The notes under the pieces were generated by a model. It was not told the DNA's origin, did not search any database, and was given only the letters and a program-made list of their open reading frames with translations. Of a stretch of DNA of 64,000 nucleotides, positions 27,344 to 53,400 are shown piece by piece; the first letter of the stretch is position 1, and each line of letters opens with the position of its first letter. The translations under genes were made by a program, and so were the position numbers. This DNA comes from Todiramphus chloris collaris (taxonomy: Eukaryota; Chordata; Aves; Coraciiformes; Alcedinidae). The stretch lies in the NCBI GenBank assembly GCA_025345505.1, contig JANVCC010000021.1:26949881-27013880 (forward strand), given 5' to 3'.

Positions 27344-28568
27344 AAGAATACTGATGATAGCAACCATGGCTACCAAAGCTACTCAACTGAAGGACCAGAA
27401 ACAAGAGGAGGTGTCACACAAAATCACAGAATTTAGAAACCAAAATGGATTCCAGAAAAACAAAGCTAAACAAAACTCTGATGCACTTGGGAGAACAAAG
27501 GACAAACTCCATTGTGTACCAACAGAGTGGTCTGTCTTCTATGGAGGACTTGGAAGTTGCAAGTCAAAACTTGTATGAGTCACGTAAAGGATTGTTTTAA
27601 CAGAATATTCTTGGTGATGTCAATAGCAGTCAGATTTTGAGGCTTCTTCCGGAGGCCACTTTCTATAAACAAAATGACATCTGAAAACAGAAATCCTGTT
27701 TTACCTTGGCTAACAGCATATGATCCCCTAGCATTAAATATAGATGTATGTAAATCTGACATTCACAGTTTGAGTGTAAAGGGCAAAGTATAAAGGTACA
27801 AGTCATGTTACTCCATGACTACATTTTTTTAATTGGTGGAGTCTAAATTTTGCTCCAAAATGTACAAGATAACAATAACACATGCCTGTTTTTGATATAC
27901 TAAGGACTGTGTCTGATGAAGCCCTGACAAGACACGCATATATAGTAACTCAGAATGTCAGTGCAGATACAAATCCCTCAGCAGTAGCTTGAAAAATGTA
28001 AAGTAGACTTCCCAGCAAGCAGCTGCACTGATTTGAAAGTGTGGTTTCAGTTCCTTATTAAACTGAAATACCAGATACCTCCTTACCAGAAATGTGGTGT
28101 CCAGTAGGACTAGTAGTGTTATGAGCTTCCTAGAAATTATCAACCAGCTTTAGTCTTTGCTGACCTGAAGAATGGACCTTCTCTGCACTGAGAGCTGACA
28201 AACTACCCAGATATTTCCATGGCCAACAACCAAAACGGAGAAAATGGCCAAGCACTGGTTTTCATCCACAATCCAACATTTGTTTGAAATAAAATGGAAG
28301 AGCTCCTTCAAAAGTATGATCAGTGAGAACCTACTTGTGCATATAAGATCTTTTTATGTCTTACAAGAGACAAACTTAGAGACCAAGAATATGATGCAAA
28401 TCTGCAGAGAGACTTTTCTAGGTCTCTATGAGCATTTGTATAGCTTCCAGTCATCCACGCAGACAGTGCTCCCACCTCTTAGAGTATATGGCATCTGAAC
28501 AGTATCTCTTGCTTATTTCCCAGGGTAAGTAATTACTGCATTCTGTGTGTGCAGTCTGGGGAAAATCG
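27344..28568. other. Gene-free 5' flank, segment 6
   Basis: Unique-looking AT-rich DNA between two CR1 pieces. Nothing is supportable here. Confidence 0.6.
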
Positions 28569-28625
28569 CATAATCATAGAACCATTTAAGTTGGAAAAGA
28601 CCCTTAAGATCATTAAGTTCCCTTG
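28569..28625 (-). mobile_element. CR1 LINE 3'-end remnant
   Basis: The short motif AATCATAGAACCATTTAAG, followed by TTGGAAAAGACCCTTAAGAT, matches the outer 3' end of CR1 read on the minus strand. Only about 55 bp are clear. Weak similarity may continue to about 28680, but I cannot support it. Confidence 0.75.
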
Positions 28626-31600
28626 GGGGAACAACGCCTGCCTTAGAAATGAAGGGTGTTCCTCTCCAACCTGAACAGAGGATCCCAGATAATATATTAG
28701 ATGTTAGGAAGTGCAGCCAAGTTACTGCCTAGAAAGAGCTCAGGTGTGTCGTGGCAAGAACTGGCTTTCATCACTGCTACTTAGGGCTGACACCACAGTA
28801 ACAAATTTGATTTGGAGCTTGTTGGAACCATCCTGAACAGAGACAAGCATGAAGCAAATAGCCTGTGGACAGTCACCTGAGATCCCTTCCCAGCCCTCTT
28901 CTATTTCACAGCATGGATTTCATTATTCTAGCAATCTTTAACTGAATGTGTTTATTGGTCTACAGCTTATCAGTACTATTTAAAGTCAGTATGTTGTGGT
29001 GGGTTCATTCTATCCAGAGGAATGCTTTGTTTGCATTACATGGCCACACTTGCAGAAGAGCATGGATGAGTGAATCACTGTACCTCTTGTTGAGGTTAGA
29101 CATTTTGTCTGGAAATTAATTTAATCCAGACTTGAAAGGCTCTCTTGGAGTGATTTCTGTGCAACAACATAAACAATGTATGCTTACTTATCACCTCCTT
29201 TGTACAAATGCATACATTTTCCAGCAGTTGAGAAAATGTACTTTTTTTTTAAACAACTGTCTTAACTAGGCTTCATGGGAGATTAGGATCCAAACTCCTA
29301 CTATAACTGGAATTCAAAAGTAAACGTGATCTTTATTCTATTGAAATAGCATGGGGGGGGGGGAGGGTGGGGGGGGAGAAAAGAAAAAGGGTTATTATTT
29401 CTGTAATTTCAGAAATGCTGCTCTTTCAAACCTGCAGTTACATTCCCAAACCCATTTCAGTAGCTTTTCCCCTAATAGACAGTGATTCAGTCTATTTTCT
29501 ACCTCAAGTTAATTACATGCTGCTATATTAATTTCAGAACTTTAATTTACCTTGTGATTTGCTTTGCTGATGCTGAATAGGAAGGATGATGGGAGTAAGT
29601 TTCACTAAGTGTAATATTATTTTTAAACTTAGAGTTAGATGGGAAATAAAATTTCAGTTAGCAATCAATCTGACATAAAGGCTTAAAATTGATTCCATAT
29701 AAAAATCCTTGAATTCATATAAATAAGGACTATAAGAGACAGCCAAATGTCGTCTTCTTAGACAAATCTGTCTTTCACTGGTTTACATCTTACCATTTTA
29801 AGATAAAGTATGGAATACTTTACAATGTAATCTACATGAAGACAGGTATCTGCACAAAAACTTCATGTTTCATTTGTGATATCTACTGATATTGTTTTGG
29901 TATAACTTTTTATAATAAAATATTGTTCCACTGTTTCCAGAATTAGGTATAACATCAATACACTGCAGTTGACAGCCAACACTAGAACTTACAGAAGTTG
30001 CTTAGGTTTTTAGAGGAAGAGACAAAGCATAGCTACACATCACACTAAAAAGAATTTCATATTTTTGCATGAATTTAGACTAAGGGAAAAAAATGAGGCA
30101 GATAATGTCATTCTTCTGTATCATCTGTCCGATATATAATAACGTGCAGTTGCAAAGCTGCAATATCCTAATCATTCAGTTTCTCCAAGTATATTTATTC
30201 CTTTAAAATTGGCACAGATAATATTTCTGTGGTAACTTCTAAAACACGGAAAACTATTTTCTGACTTGAATTCACCTCATGCATCTAACATGTGGCTCAT
30301 ACTGAGATGGCTAGTCTTTCTATTCATCTCAGACCTGCCCCAGTTAGTAAGCAAATTTCCACCAGACTCTATTTAAAGCAAAGCAGGCCTGATAGGGCAG
30401 ATTTCCAAGTCTACTCAAGTAATAAACAATGTAAACAGAAAATTAATGAAATTTGCAAAAGTACCTACAAGCTCATGACAAAATTCCCATTGATTCAGTG
30501 GGTACAACATAAATTAAACTATACAGTCCTGCGGTGTATCTCATGAGCTTGCTAATGAAAAGGGTTTTCTAATGCTGTAATTGTGACCACTTCTCATGAT
30601 TTATAATATATATAACAGAATAATCTTTAAAGTCATTCTGTTGTTAAAAATCATTCTTGTCATGATTACAAATTATCGAGTCAGTATGACACTCCAAATA
30701 AAAAAATTTTTTAAAAAGTCAAGCATTACCAGTCATTGATGGAAACACTGCATCTGATTTATAATTAAAACAGTGACTAGCTGTAACTCATATTACTGTT
30801 AATAGCCAGTGGGATGGAATGCAGTGGAAGTGCACAATACAATGAAATGAGTGTCAGACAGTCTGGAGGATCTTTTAGATGGTGGTCCAGCTTTCCCTGT
30901 TTTGCACAAAAGTGAACTTTCCATAGGACAAGGAGCATTTCTGCTTTCTAGAAAAGAAGAAAAGCTGGACACACTAGTAGTAGTGTGCATAATCTTATAT
31001 AATGAATTCCATATATATAATGAATTCCATACAGTTCAGAAAGGAATTCATTTCATAGCTTAATTAGTAGAGGCCGTTTAAGGGACACCATTGTATTATA
31101 TTTACAGATGGTTTTCTCTTGTTGAAATCTAGAATAACCTTGTTAGTCGCTTCTTCAGTTAAGCTACTGTTAATTTGTCAAGATACCCAGAAAGCTTTCA
31201 GTGTTTAATACAGTATTAAATAATGCTCATAAATTTCTGTGAAACTGTGTCTTCCTTTAATTTTTCATTCATTAAAGCAGACTTGTACCACGGCATATGG
31301 TCTTTTTTATTTCTCAAATATTCTAATCTCTGAAAAAACAGAGTAGAAACAGAATGTGGTAAAATTAGCTAGTTGTATTTCCTTGACTATACCATCATTT
31401 CTGATAACTGGTCAATTTTTTTTCATTATTGATTGTTCATCGTAACCAAAAGCAACTGTGAAAAGAGCTGGTTCAGACAAACTGCTGTTAGTAAGAAACA
31501 GCTTAGATGCTTCATCATATAGACCAATTTTGTGCAATACTACAGAGTAATGTGCTTCAGGTATCAGCAGCTGCCCAGAGTTCTGTATATATTAATATTT

Positions 31601-33169
31601 CTGAAACTAAATTTCTATTACTAAAACTTCTGAAGATGAAGTAAGCGGCAGCAGTGATGTTGATGCTGAATAGCAGCAAACGTATCATGTGAAGTTGTGC
31701 TAACAAAAATGTTAGCAAATCTATCTCCATGTAGTCACGATCTATTTCTTGATGGTCAGGATAAGCATAGAAACCTCTGAGACTTAGAACGAGCCTGGCA
31801 AGTAAAAAGCATTTGAAGATAAAAGTTAATGCTATGTTAATTGGCAAAGGTTTCTAATAAAAATCAATACTGCATTGAGCACAACATTGTTCACTTGTGG
31901 ATCACTAAATAAGAAACTGAGGAAACGAAGAAGTGAAAACTGGAAAGACTTTTAAATCCCCAGGGCTCAGAATATTGTAGGCTTAATTTAATGTTCACAC
32001 TTGAACATTCTGGAGAAGAATCAGCGCTGGTGCTGCAAAACGATCCCTGCTGCAAAACACAATCTGAAAAAGCGTGAAACTGAAAAGACAAATCTTTCAG
32101 CTGGAGTGCAATCAACCCCCAGATACCCTCATATAGTTTAGAAGTGACTCTGGTGCCTTTATTTCACATAGACTGTAATATAAAATGGGCGAGAAAAATG
32201 TATGAGCCAGGTAAATTAGGAAATGGATCAAGAGTGATAGAATGGGAAAGGTGCTTGACACAGCAGACTTTTAAACAAAGATGGAGAAGTAAAAAAGAAG
32301 CTAAATGAGGATAAAAAAAAGGCTGGCTGGGACAGTACCTCAGCAGGAGATGTTGGAAAGATAAAGTAGATCAGACCAGCAATTTTTGGGAGAGGTTTGA
32401 AAGAAACATTTGGTTTGCAGTGTCTTCCCCTACAGGTATGTCAGTAATGTAGGTGAGTGGGTCACTTCTGTAATTAAGTATCTATACATTCATGTCCTGC
32501 CTGTGATTTAGCTTCCAGAATGATTAAAAAAAAAAATCCCAAACCCACAAACCAAAACCAAACAAACAAGATCAGGGAGATGTACATAGAGATTCTGGAA
32601 AACAGCTTTAAGCTTAACCCTTTTTAGTTAGACATTCAATTGTTTCCAACCAACCCTCGGAGGCTGTTCTTATGTCTCCACAAAATGCTGTACCAATCTT
32701 TTTGCTCTTTCCTTACTCTTCACTAACAGGCGCAACGCCTGGAAAGAGCTCGCTGAGATAAACTGCATTGCTAAGGCTGTCCAAAGCGGCAACCAGATAA
32801 TCACGATGGATCACTGCAAGTTCAGAAATACTATTTCTTATATAAGAAGTATGTGTATAGTACTCCGGTTTGTGAAGCGCTTTAAAACACGGCACTATCT
32901 CGCAGGCGTTGCACAAGCAGCTTCTTCAGCAAGTGTGCCACCCGGGATGTGTAAGGGACTGTCTGCAGAGGGGCATAAAATGCTAAGGGACAACCCCATC
33001 CATACCCAGTCACTGGGAATGAGTCACAGAGAGGACAGCGGAGAAGAGCCCTCTTCCTCCCTAACACTACCAAAACCTCTGGTGACAACTCTTCTGGTCT
33101 GAAAAATGGTTTCAAAGCCCGCAAAATTACTTCTTTAGTCTGCCGGTCAACAGGGCACCAAACGAGGCG
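28626..33169. other. Gene-free DNA immediately upstream of EDNRB
   Basis: AT-rich DNA rising in GC content toward 33.1 kb. It includes a G-rich run at 29353-29376 (listed separately), a short tandem copy of ATATAATGAATTCCATA near 30996-31030, and an A-rich run at about 32525-32537. No exon is supportable. Neural-crest or gut enhancers of EDNRB could lie here, but nothing in the sequence alone identifies one. Confidence 0.55.
29353..29376 (+). repeat. G-rich run with G-quadruplex potential
   Basis: On the + strand there is a run of 11 G, one A, three G, one T and eight G. Several groups of three or more Gs with one-base loops satisfy the usual pattern for a G-quadruplex. It lies about 4.6 kb upstream of the EDNRB start codon, in otherwise AT-rich sequence. 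Confidence 0.85.
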
Positions 33170-33674
33170 GGCGGACTGCAAAAGGGGCAGGTCGCAGGAG
33201 AGTCTCCTGGGAGGTACCGAGGTACGCAGCGCTTGTGCCGGGGGGCACAGCCGTGAGAGCGGCTGGAGGGAGGCTGGGCAGCGCCGGCGGGCGGAGGGGC
33301 TGGCCCGGGCTGCGCTGCGCGGCGGCCCCGCCGGGTGGGAGGGGAGGAGGGCGCGGGTGGGGTCTGGCTGTGACTGATGGACCAGATGCGTTTGAATGTT
33401 TTAGAAAAGGGGGGGGCCCTGCCCCGCTGGCTCGACTTTAGCCACGGAGTTTGTTGCGCGTCTGACGGACGGCGGGTCCTGCCACAAGCGCCCGTTCCTC
33501 CCGCCTCTGCGGCCCGGGGCAACCATCGCCGGCGAGCGGCGGCAGACGGCCCCGGGACGGGACACCCAGCCGGGGCGCGGAGCGTGGCAACCGGCGGAAC
33601 GCGTTTCCCTCGCGCGGCAGGCAGAGCCCCGCAGGCGGCGGGCGGGGACGATCGGTTCGGCTCCGCTCGGCGAG

Positions 33675-33908
33675 GTGAGGGGGAGAGGAGCGAGGGACAG
33701 AGCTGGGCAGCGCCGAGCAAGTCCGTCAGGAAGGGACTTGTCGCCCCGGCCGCCGCCGCGCAGCATTTTTCTCCGGCGGTGCTCTACCCCGCCTGCAGCG
33801 TCAGCACCGCCGCCTGTTCCCGTCCGGCCGCGGCTCCGTCCCCGGGCGGCGGGAGCGGCGGGGCGCGGTGTCCCCGCAGCTGACGCCCTGTCTCCTCTCT
33901 CCGCGCAG
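33675..33908 (+). other. EDNRB: Candidate 5'-UTR intron of EDNRB
   Basis: A strong donor-like site, GAG|GTGAGG, lies at 33674/33675. A strong acceptor-like site lies at 33908/33909, with a pyrimidine-rich tract (CCTGTCTCCTCTCTCCGCGCAG) immediately before it. Used together they would remove 234 bp of CpG-island sequence and leave a leader of 54 nt between the acceptor and the start codon at 33963. Mammalian EDNRB is known to have upstream non-coding exon variants. Use of these sites in this species is inference. Confidence 0.45.
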
Positions 33909-33962
33909 GTCGGCGCTGACGGCGGCGGGCTCCCGGCTGCGGATCGGCCGTGCCGCAGAGCC

Positions 33963-47154
<13,192 letters not shown>

Positions 47155-48605
47155 AACCAATGTAAAAGGTATAGTCCCTTCTATTAATGCTGGTGCCTAA
47201 GTAAAAGTGGCAATTACTTTTAACAAGACGGTAACGTTTAGAAAAATCTAGTTCTGTGTTTGCACAAAAAAAAGAACATTTAAAAAAAAAAATTGCCCTG
47301 AAATGGTGTCACATTGAAAATCATGGACATTTATAAAATCATCATTTATGGAACATGAAGAAAAGCGTAGAAAGAACAAGTTATTGTTAGCACTTGAATA
47401 CTTCTGAATCAGCACTTCCAAATGATCCCCTCTTCCTGTACATGTAACAATCATTTGTATTCACTATAACAGTTGTAGGAACTGAAGTCACAGTAATTAC
47501 TAAGCAGTATAATGTAATGTTAATTGGATCAAAGCCATTATTATATATAATTCAATATATTATCTTTTTTATAAAGCAGATTAACCACCATCACTATTGT
47601 GTGTTTTTTTTTAAATTAAACATGAACTACTTTGTAACAGAAGTTTAAATGTAAAGAAATAGCATTTTTATCAGGGGTATTACAGAGGTGGCTAATGAAA
47701 ATATTAAAGGATGCAGTCAGGTCAAAAGCGCATTTCACTCTGATGATTATTTTACCTATTACTGTTAGAAGGAACTTCCCAGTGCCTCTATAAATACCAT
47801 TTTGTAGCCACTTTGTGTGTTCAGTGCATTTGCTAGCACTTTGGGTATGGTCCATTTCACTGTTTCTTCTGTTTAATGACAGCAGAGGAGAGGAAAACAC
47901 CCCAGAAGCAAAAATTAATACTACTAGAACCATACAAAGGATGGTTAATATTGGAAACCAGCTATTTTAAACTGAAACCAAATTGATCGTATCCCATGTA
48001 AACAGTGGGCATTCAAGAGCCTGATGGTTCTTTACTTAAGATGCTTTTGTGGCAATTTACAAATGTTTTTGCAATCCAAATACTGTCTTGGGGCAAAATC
48101 CTTTAGAAACAGCAGGTGGCAAAAATGTAACCAAGGAAAATGGAGGGAGAATTTGAACTTCTATTTTTATTTAGATTAATTTCTGAACTGTAGTTCTAGA
48201 GAACAGTATTATGTAGCACACTCATCTTCATACTGTTTTAAAACATATTCTACTTCTGTAGTTCCATATATATGGACTGAAGAAGATGTGGGATTAGTTT
48301 CTGCTTCTGTAAATAGTTTAGTGAGGCATAATTAATTATAAAGTATTAAAATATGGGCAGGACCCTGTGAGAAAACAGAAAGATGCCTGTAGTAAACATG
48401 ATGTGTGTTGCCAGGAGCAATGCACATTTTGTACATACACAACAGGTCATTCCTTGGCTTTTCATTTCCTATGAATTTGCAAACAGATGTCCCCAAAGAC
48501 TTATTAACATACTTCATGCACTAAAGCATGAGTTTTTCAAGAAAAAAAGTCATATAACGTGCTTTTATAAAAGAGATGTTTTCAATAGGCATGCTATTTT
48601 ATTAT

Positions 48606-48723
48606 AATAAAAATATTTATCAAAACTCAGGAATCTTTTTTTTCTTTTTAATTTCCAAATTTCACACGTAAGGATTTTTACATTTTTTTTCCAGTCTTGA
48701 TTAACTTCAGATTTTTTAATAAA
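48606..48723 (+). terminator. EDNRB: Candidate proximal EDNRB poly(A) signals
   Basis: Two AATAAA hexamers at 48606-48611 and 48718-48723 flank a T-rich stretch, about 1.5 kb into the 3' UTR. They could give a shorter message. Their use is inferred from the motif only. Confidence 0.4.
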
Positions 48724-50470
48724 GTGCCTTAAGTATGCTCAGGACAAAACCAGTTTTCATTAAAATGCTCAGTTGGTGTTACCTTAAATGGGTTTCATCT
48801 CATCTGACTTTAGGTAGCTACAGCTACCTTGCAGACAGCTAAAAACGGGAGCTGTGAACCCCATTCCTGGTGTTGCCCCATCAAAAGCTAGTAAGTATAT
48901 GCTTGTATAGTCAAGCTGAGGACCTATGCACATGCATTTGAGCATGGGCATGTATTCATTTGTGGGCGGGGGTATGTGTGCAAGTGTATATGTTGTCTAC
49001 CATTAGGTTGCTGTTGCCATCTTTCTGCAGCACACACACCCAACTGCTATAATCCTGACCTGTTAGAAATCTATTTTAAGTTTTGTTCTTTACATTTTTA
49101 CCTTAACTTTCATGGTAGCTTTGTTATGGTAAGCCATGAATATCACTGTACTTCACCCTGCCTTCATCTATTTCTGTGAAATGTGCTTCATCTATGAAGG
49201 ATGGATAATGAGTTAAAACCTAAGTTTGATACTGATTGGTGTTATTTTCATCAAGTTATATCATTACAATATTGTGTATGTACACTATTTTTATTTAAAA
49301 CATAGCTGTTGCATTTTGTAACATTTTTCACTTCTTTCTGGACTAATTCTTTGTTAAGACGAGTCTTGCTAAGTCAAACATTTAGGTTTAGCAAATAGAG
49401 ACCATATATACTGATGACTTTTTGGAGTTAATAGATACAAATAAGTACACTCGTCTTTTTTGCAGTATTTTTCAAAGCAGTATTTTTACTGAAGCTCTCA
49501 TTTGCTATAATAAAAATTTGCGAAACTTCTGCTCTCGAAGAGTTGAAAGTATACATAGGAGAGCTCCAGTGCATCTGTGTTCTAGCTAAGATTAAATCTC
49601 CTACTACTGATGACAGGCATTTCCTAAAGTCCTGAGTACAGGTCTGTTCTTCCATTCACTGAAACCAATGAATGTTTAACCATTCAGTTCAACTGCAGCA
49701 GAATCAGAGCACAGCAATAGCTCTTTAAAAAACCTAACTGATGTTTGCTATCTTGAATTAAAAAAAAGCTAAAAGCTAAAAGGTCTTTTCTTTTCTTTGT
49801 TTTTTTTTTTTGACAAAGGGGTTGTTTAGAAAAGTTAGGAGAAGAGGGTGAAATCTGCTGGTGGAATAAATCAGTCAGTCTAAGGCTCTCTGAGCCTCAA
49901 ACAGGGAGGTCACAGGTAGCAGAACAACTGCAGAGAGGCACATGCATCTTTATAGGATTTCAATGTGCTTGCCCAGAGTGACGTGACAGACTAGGAGTCG
50001 TGTCCCAGTGGCCTGAAGAGTCGGCACAGAAAGCTGAGATGGGGAAAAAAAAAGCAAACTTGTAAGGAACCACATCACATCTCTTGTGTTTCGGCCTTCA
50101 AGTAGTAGGTAGATTTTACTTCCCCAGCTGCTCTGAATTCTGCCTGAACACAGCTGTCTCGGAGTTAAGAGAGGGCATTTCAGACTGGGTGGTCTGCACT
50201 GATACACTGGTACTACACCTCAGAGAATCAAATGCAAAATTTGATGGTTATGGAGCATCTACTGTGAGCTGTGGCATTTCACTGTCCCAAACGGCTCTTA
50301 ATCAACGCATGGTTGGCTTAGCAAGGGAATGTTTTATGTACTAAAGTAATGTTCAAAGGATTTTTTAATTTTTCTGTATAGCTGTGTAATATAATTAACT
50401 ATTGTATTTTCTGTGGTCACTTAAAATAGCAACTTCTGTGTTTCAGACAGTGTAAACATATGAAATTACC

Positions 50471-50476
50471 AATAAA
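50471..50476 (+). terminator. EDNRB: Candidate distal EDNRB poly(A) signal
   Basis: ACCAATAAAATATTTG contains a canonical AATAAA, followed within 30 bases by TTTGTAATTTTGATT and then by a T-rich GACCTTTTTTCTTCT block. This is the best-formed poly(A) region downstream of the gene. Confidence 0.55.
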
Positions 50477-50495
50477 ATATTTGTAATTTTGATTC

Positions 50496-53400
50496 ATTAC
50501 AAAAAGACGTCTGACCTTTTTTCTTCTAGGGGGTCCCATTTAATTTTCAAACAGTGACAGCAATGTTAAAAAAATAGGAAATCAGCAATTCAGAACTGAA
50601 AATCAAAGCTTTTGAGTAGGGTGGTTTTATACAGATGAAAACTGGAGAGAGTTCGGACTAGCAAACGCATTGCAAAATTGTCTGATGTTTGTTGGAACAA
50701 TCAGTCATGCCTATCTTTGCTCTGTTTGTTTTTGCTCAAAATGCCAATTGCAACCTCTTCTCTACGCACCCATATATAGTCACAAATCCCTCCTGTGTTA
50801 GGGACATCACGAATAAAAGGCATGAAACTTTTAGTTCGTTAATTTAGAAGTTCATGCACTCTGCTGGAATATGCCTCATGAAAACCATCATCTCTTTGTA
50901 TGCTGCTACTGTAATTTTGTGCACATTTCATTTTACCTTTTTTTTAAAGCAGTGGACACCGTATGAGACTAAATATGCTATAGCTGGTCAATTAGATAAC
51001 TTTATATGCTTGCAATAACTGTACATCCCAAAATGTGCTTGCTGGTACTGCTGTTTTATTCCAAATTGATTTTCTTCTGCTTAGTTGTTGAGCTGCTGCA
51101 TCCATATGGATTTGTCTTTTTTCATGGTCCCACATAGCTTCAAGTTCCCTATGCCTGGAACAGATGCATCTGTAGACTTGAGATCTCGTTGAAGTAAATA
51201 CTTTACTCAATATCTCTTATGACCTCTTCACTTCATTTCCCTTCATCTTTAAGCATTTTTTGCATATTTCTTTTGAGATTCTACAGTTTTCCACAGATAG
51301 ACCATAGTCTTCACAGCCCAGCTAACTTACTCCTTGCCACAATTCACTTTTCTGACTGTTGGTCTCATCCACTGTTTTATCTACTGCAGTTTTGTCTCTT
51401 TCATTTAGGGGATTAACTGCAGCTTGTTGTCAAGTTTTCTAAACACTAGAATTGACGTACATGTATCTAGTGTTCTTCAAACACTGACTCACTCTAACCA
51501 CTCTTGAGAAGGGTAGATTTGGCACACTGGTGTTGGTGGAGCATAATGGTCCAACTGGCAACCTGTAGCTGGGTCTGGTCCATAGAGGGGTTCACTTTTC
51601 ACTGCACCTTCCTGCAGCCTGCTGCTCAGACCATCATGTTCTCGTACTCTGCCCAAGAGGGTTCAAGAGTTCTCCATGTACATGCTGTTCACTTCCAGAT
51701 TGCTGAACGTCAGAAGACCAAGGCAGACAAAAAGGATCAAAATTAGTCATTTATGTTCTGCTGGCCATCTTTTTTCTCAGTGAGCATTGGTAAGATTACT
51801 GTTATTACATAGAAACAGTAGTCACATGGTTTACTGGCTTGCAATTGCTAACTTAAAAGTGCTATCATTAAATAAAACCTTCGCATCTATTTGGTCTTGT
51901 CAGTCTTAAGTACTCTCATTTAGTTGCAAAGGAGGTCCTACAGTTCACTTTCATTACTGAAAAGAAACTGCCTCCACAGTCTACTTTACTTCTCTTGAAA
52001 TAGAAAACTATCACTTAGAAAGAAAATTCTACTACAATTAAAAGTAAAAGCTTCAGCAATTGACATTTTAGCTTAGTAATCACTACCTGAAACCTCCATG
52101 AAATCTCTGTGACAAGCCAAAGATGTCCTGATTCTAGGAGGTAGTATCTGGAAGGAGTTTTACGGTAGTGATGTGGCAACTAGTTAGATCATACAGCTCA
52201 GCAGAGGACTACGTATATTATGGGATGTGAGGCCACATAAAAATTTTCAGGACAGTAACATGGAAAATTCCACATTGATATCTAGATGATGCCTGTCAGT
52301 GGATATCTACAACTGTAACTTTGGTGTTGCTGTGAAATTTCCCATCCTCCAGCCCCCTAGAATACTGCTCTGGAAAAAAAAAAAAGCAGGAGTCAAAACC
52401 TGAAACCTGGTAAAACCTGAAAGGAAGAATTGGTAAAGAATTAGGGTAACCGTATCTTCTTCACAAACCACATTCTCCAAACATACTTCTACTTGTTTTG
52501 CTCTTGGTGGAGCAGGATGAAGGGGAAACATTCGTTTCCCTTTTACCTGTTCATGACCTTCCTTTCCCAAAGTTTGCGTTAGCGTCTCACCAGTCTGGTG
52601 ACCATGAATAAACAGATTGATGGTGAAATGGAGGGAGCCAGACAATGGCTTTCATTTGAAGGTACCAGGAAAAAGAATAATCACAAATCCCCAGGATGTG
52701 CACATCTTGACAAGAACGGGTTCAAAACATGCAAAGCCTTTGCAGAGCCAGGAGAGAAACATGCCAAGCTAATGAAAACAAAACTGGTGGATTTAGCAAG
52801 TTTTAGTTGGAGCTGAAAATGAGATGGCAGAATTCATGCAGACTGGATTATTTGTTTTGATGAAACTAAATGGAAAAAGTATCATGATTTCTAACAGGTG
52901 TTCACAGGACTAGACTGAAGCTTGCCAAAGATAATAGGAAGCTTTCCCCTGAAGTGCACCTGCAGCAGATAGCATGTCCTGCAGATTTGGCTCCACTGGT
53001 CTTCTTGACTCGCTAGCATAGATGCGGTGTGAAAAGTTTGCTTCTGCTGTCTTTGTATACCTGACACTTGCAGTAACCAGACACATACACTGTTGATGCA
53101 TATTTGTATGTATACACAGATATGTACATGTGTATTTATATAGTTATACTATATATACAGATAAAATATATTACACAATATATAATTTTAATGTATCTAT
53201 AAATTGTGTGATGTACAGAATATTTTTCATTAGTTTTGTCGGAAAAAGTTGTTTCAATATAAACAAGTATTTTAAAAAGACATGTGAATCTGAAAAAGAA
53301 ACCTATCCCAGTCTTCTTTATAAAAAAACCCTGCTTTGAATGTATTCTATCACTTTGATCTCATATTTTGAAGAGGTTTTTAATATATTTTGAAATTTTA

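Larger units (their letters stand above)
47155..50495 (+). other. EDNRB: EDNRB 3' UTR (inferred end)
   Basis: About 3.3 kb of AT-rich sequence follows the stop, with many ATTTA pentamers, no splice evidence and no repeat insertion that I recognise. Vertebrate EDNRB messages typically have long 3' UTRs. Possible poly(A) signals are at 47615 (ATTAAA), 48606, 48718, 49509, 49865 and 50471 (all AATAAA). I choose the last as the probable distal end because a GT/T-rich region follows it. Shorter isoforms are likely. Confidence 0.55.

Noticed and set aside
27038-27436. 132-codon plus-strand frame as a gene
   Set aside because: Most of it is a CR1 3' portion (27055-27343), and the rest is flanking sequence without a domain.
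33675-33962. In-frame N-terminal extension of EDNRB upstream of the ATG at 33963
   Set aside because: The frame is open but has no ATG (it would start at GTG), the peptide is low-complexity Arg/Pro/Ala, and the ATG at 33963 is followed directly by a typical signal peptide.
51504-51746. Possible processed pseudogene ending in a Lys-rich tail
   Set aside because: The C-terminal end looked faintly like a ribosomal-protein tail, but I could match no family, and no poly(A) remnant or target duplication is visible.
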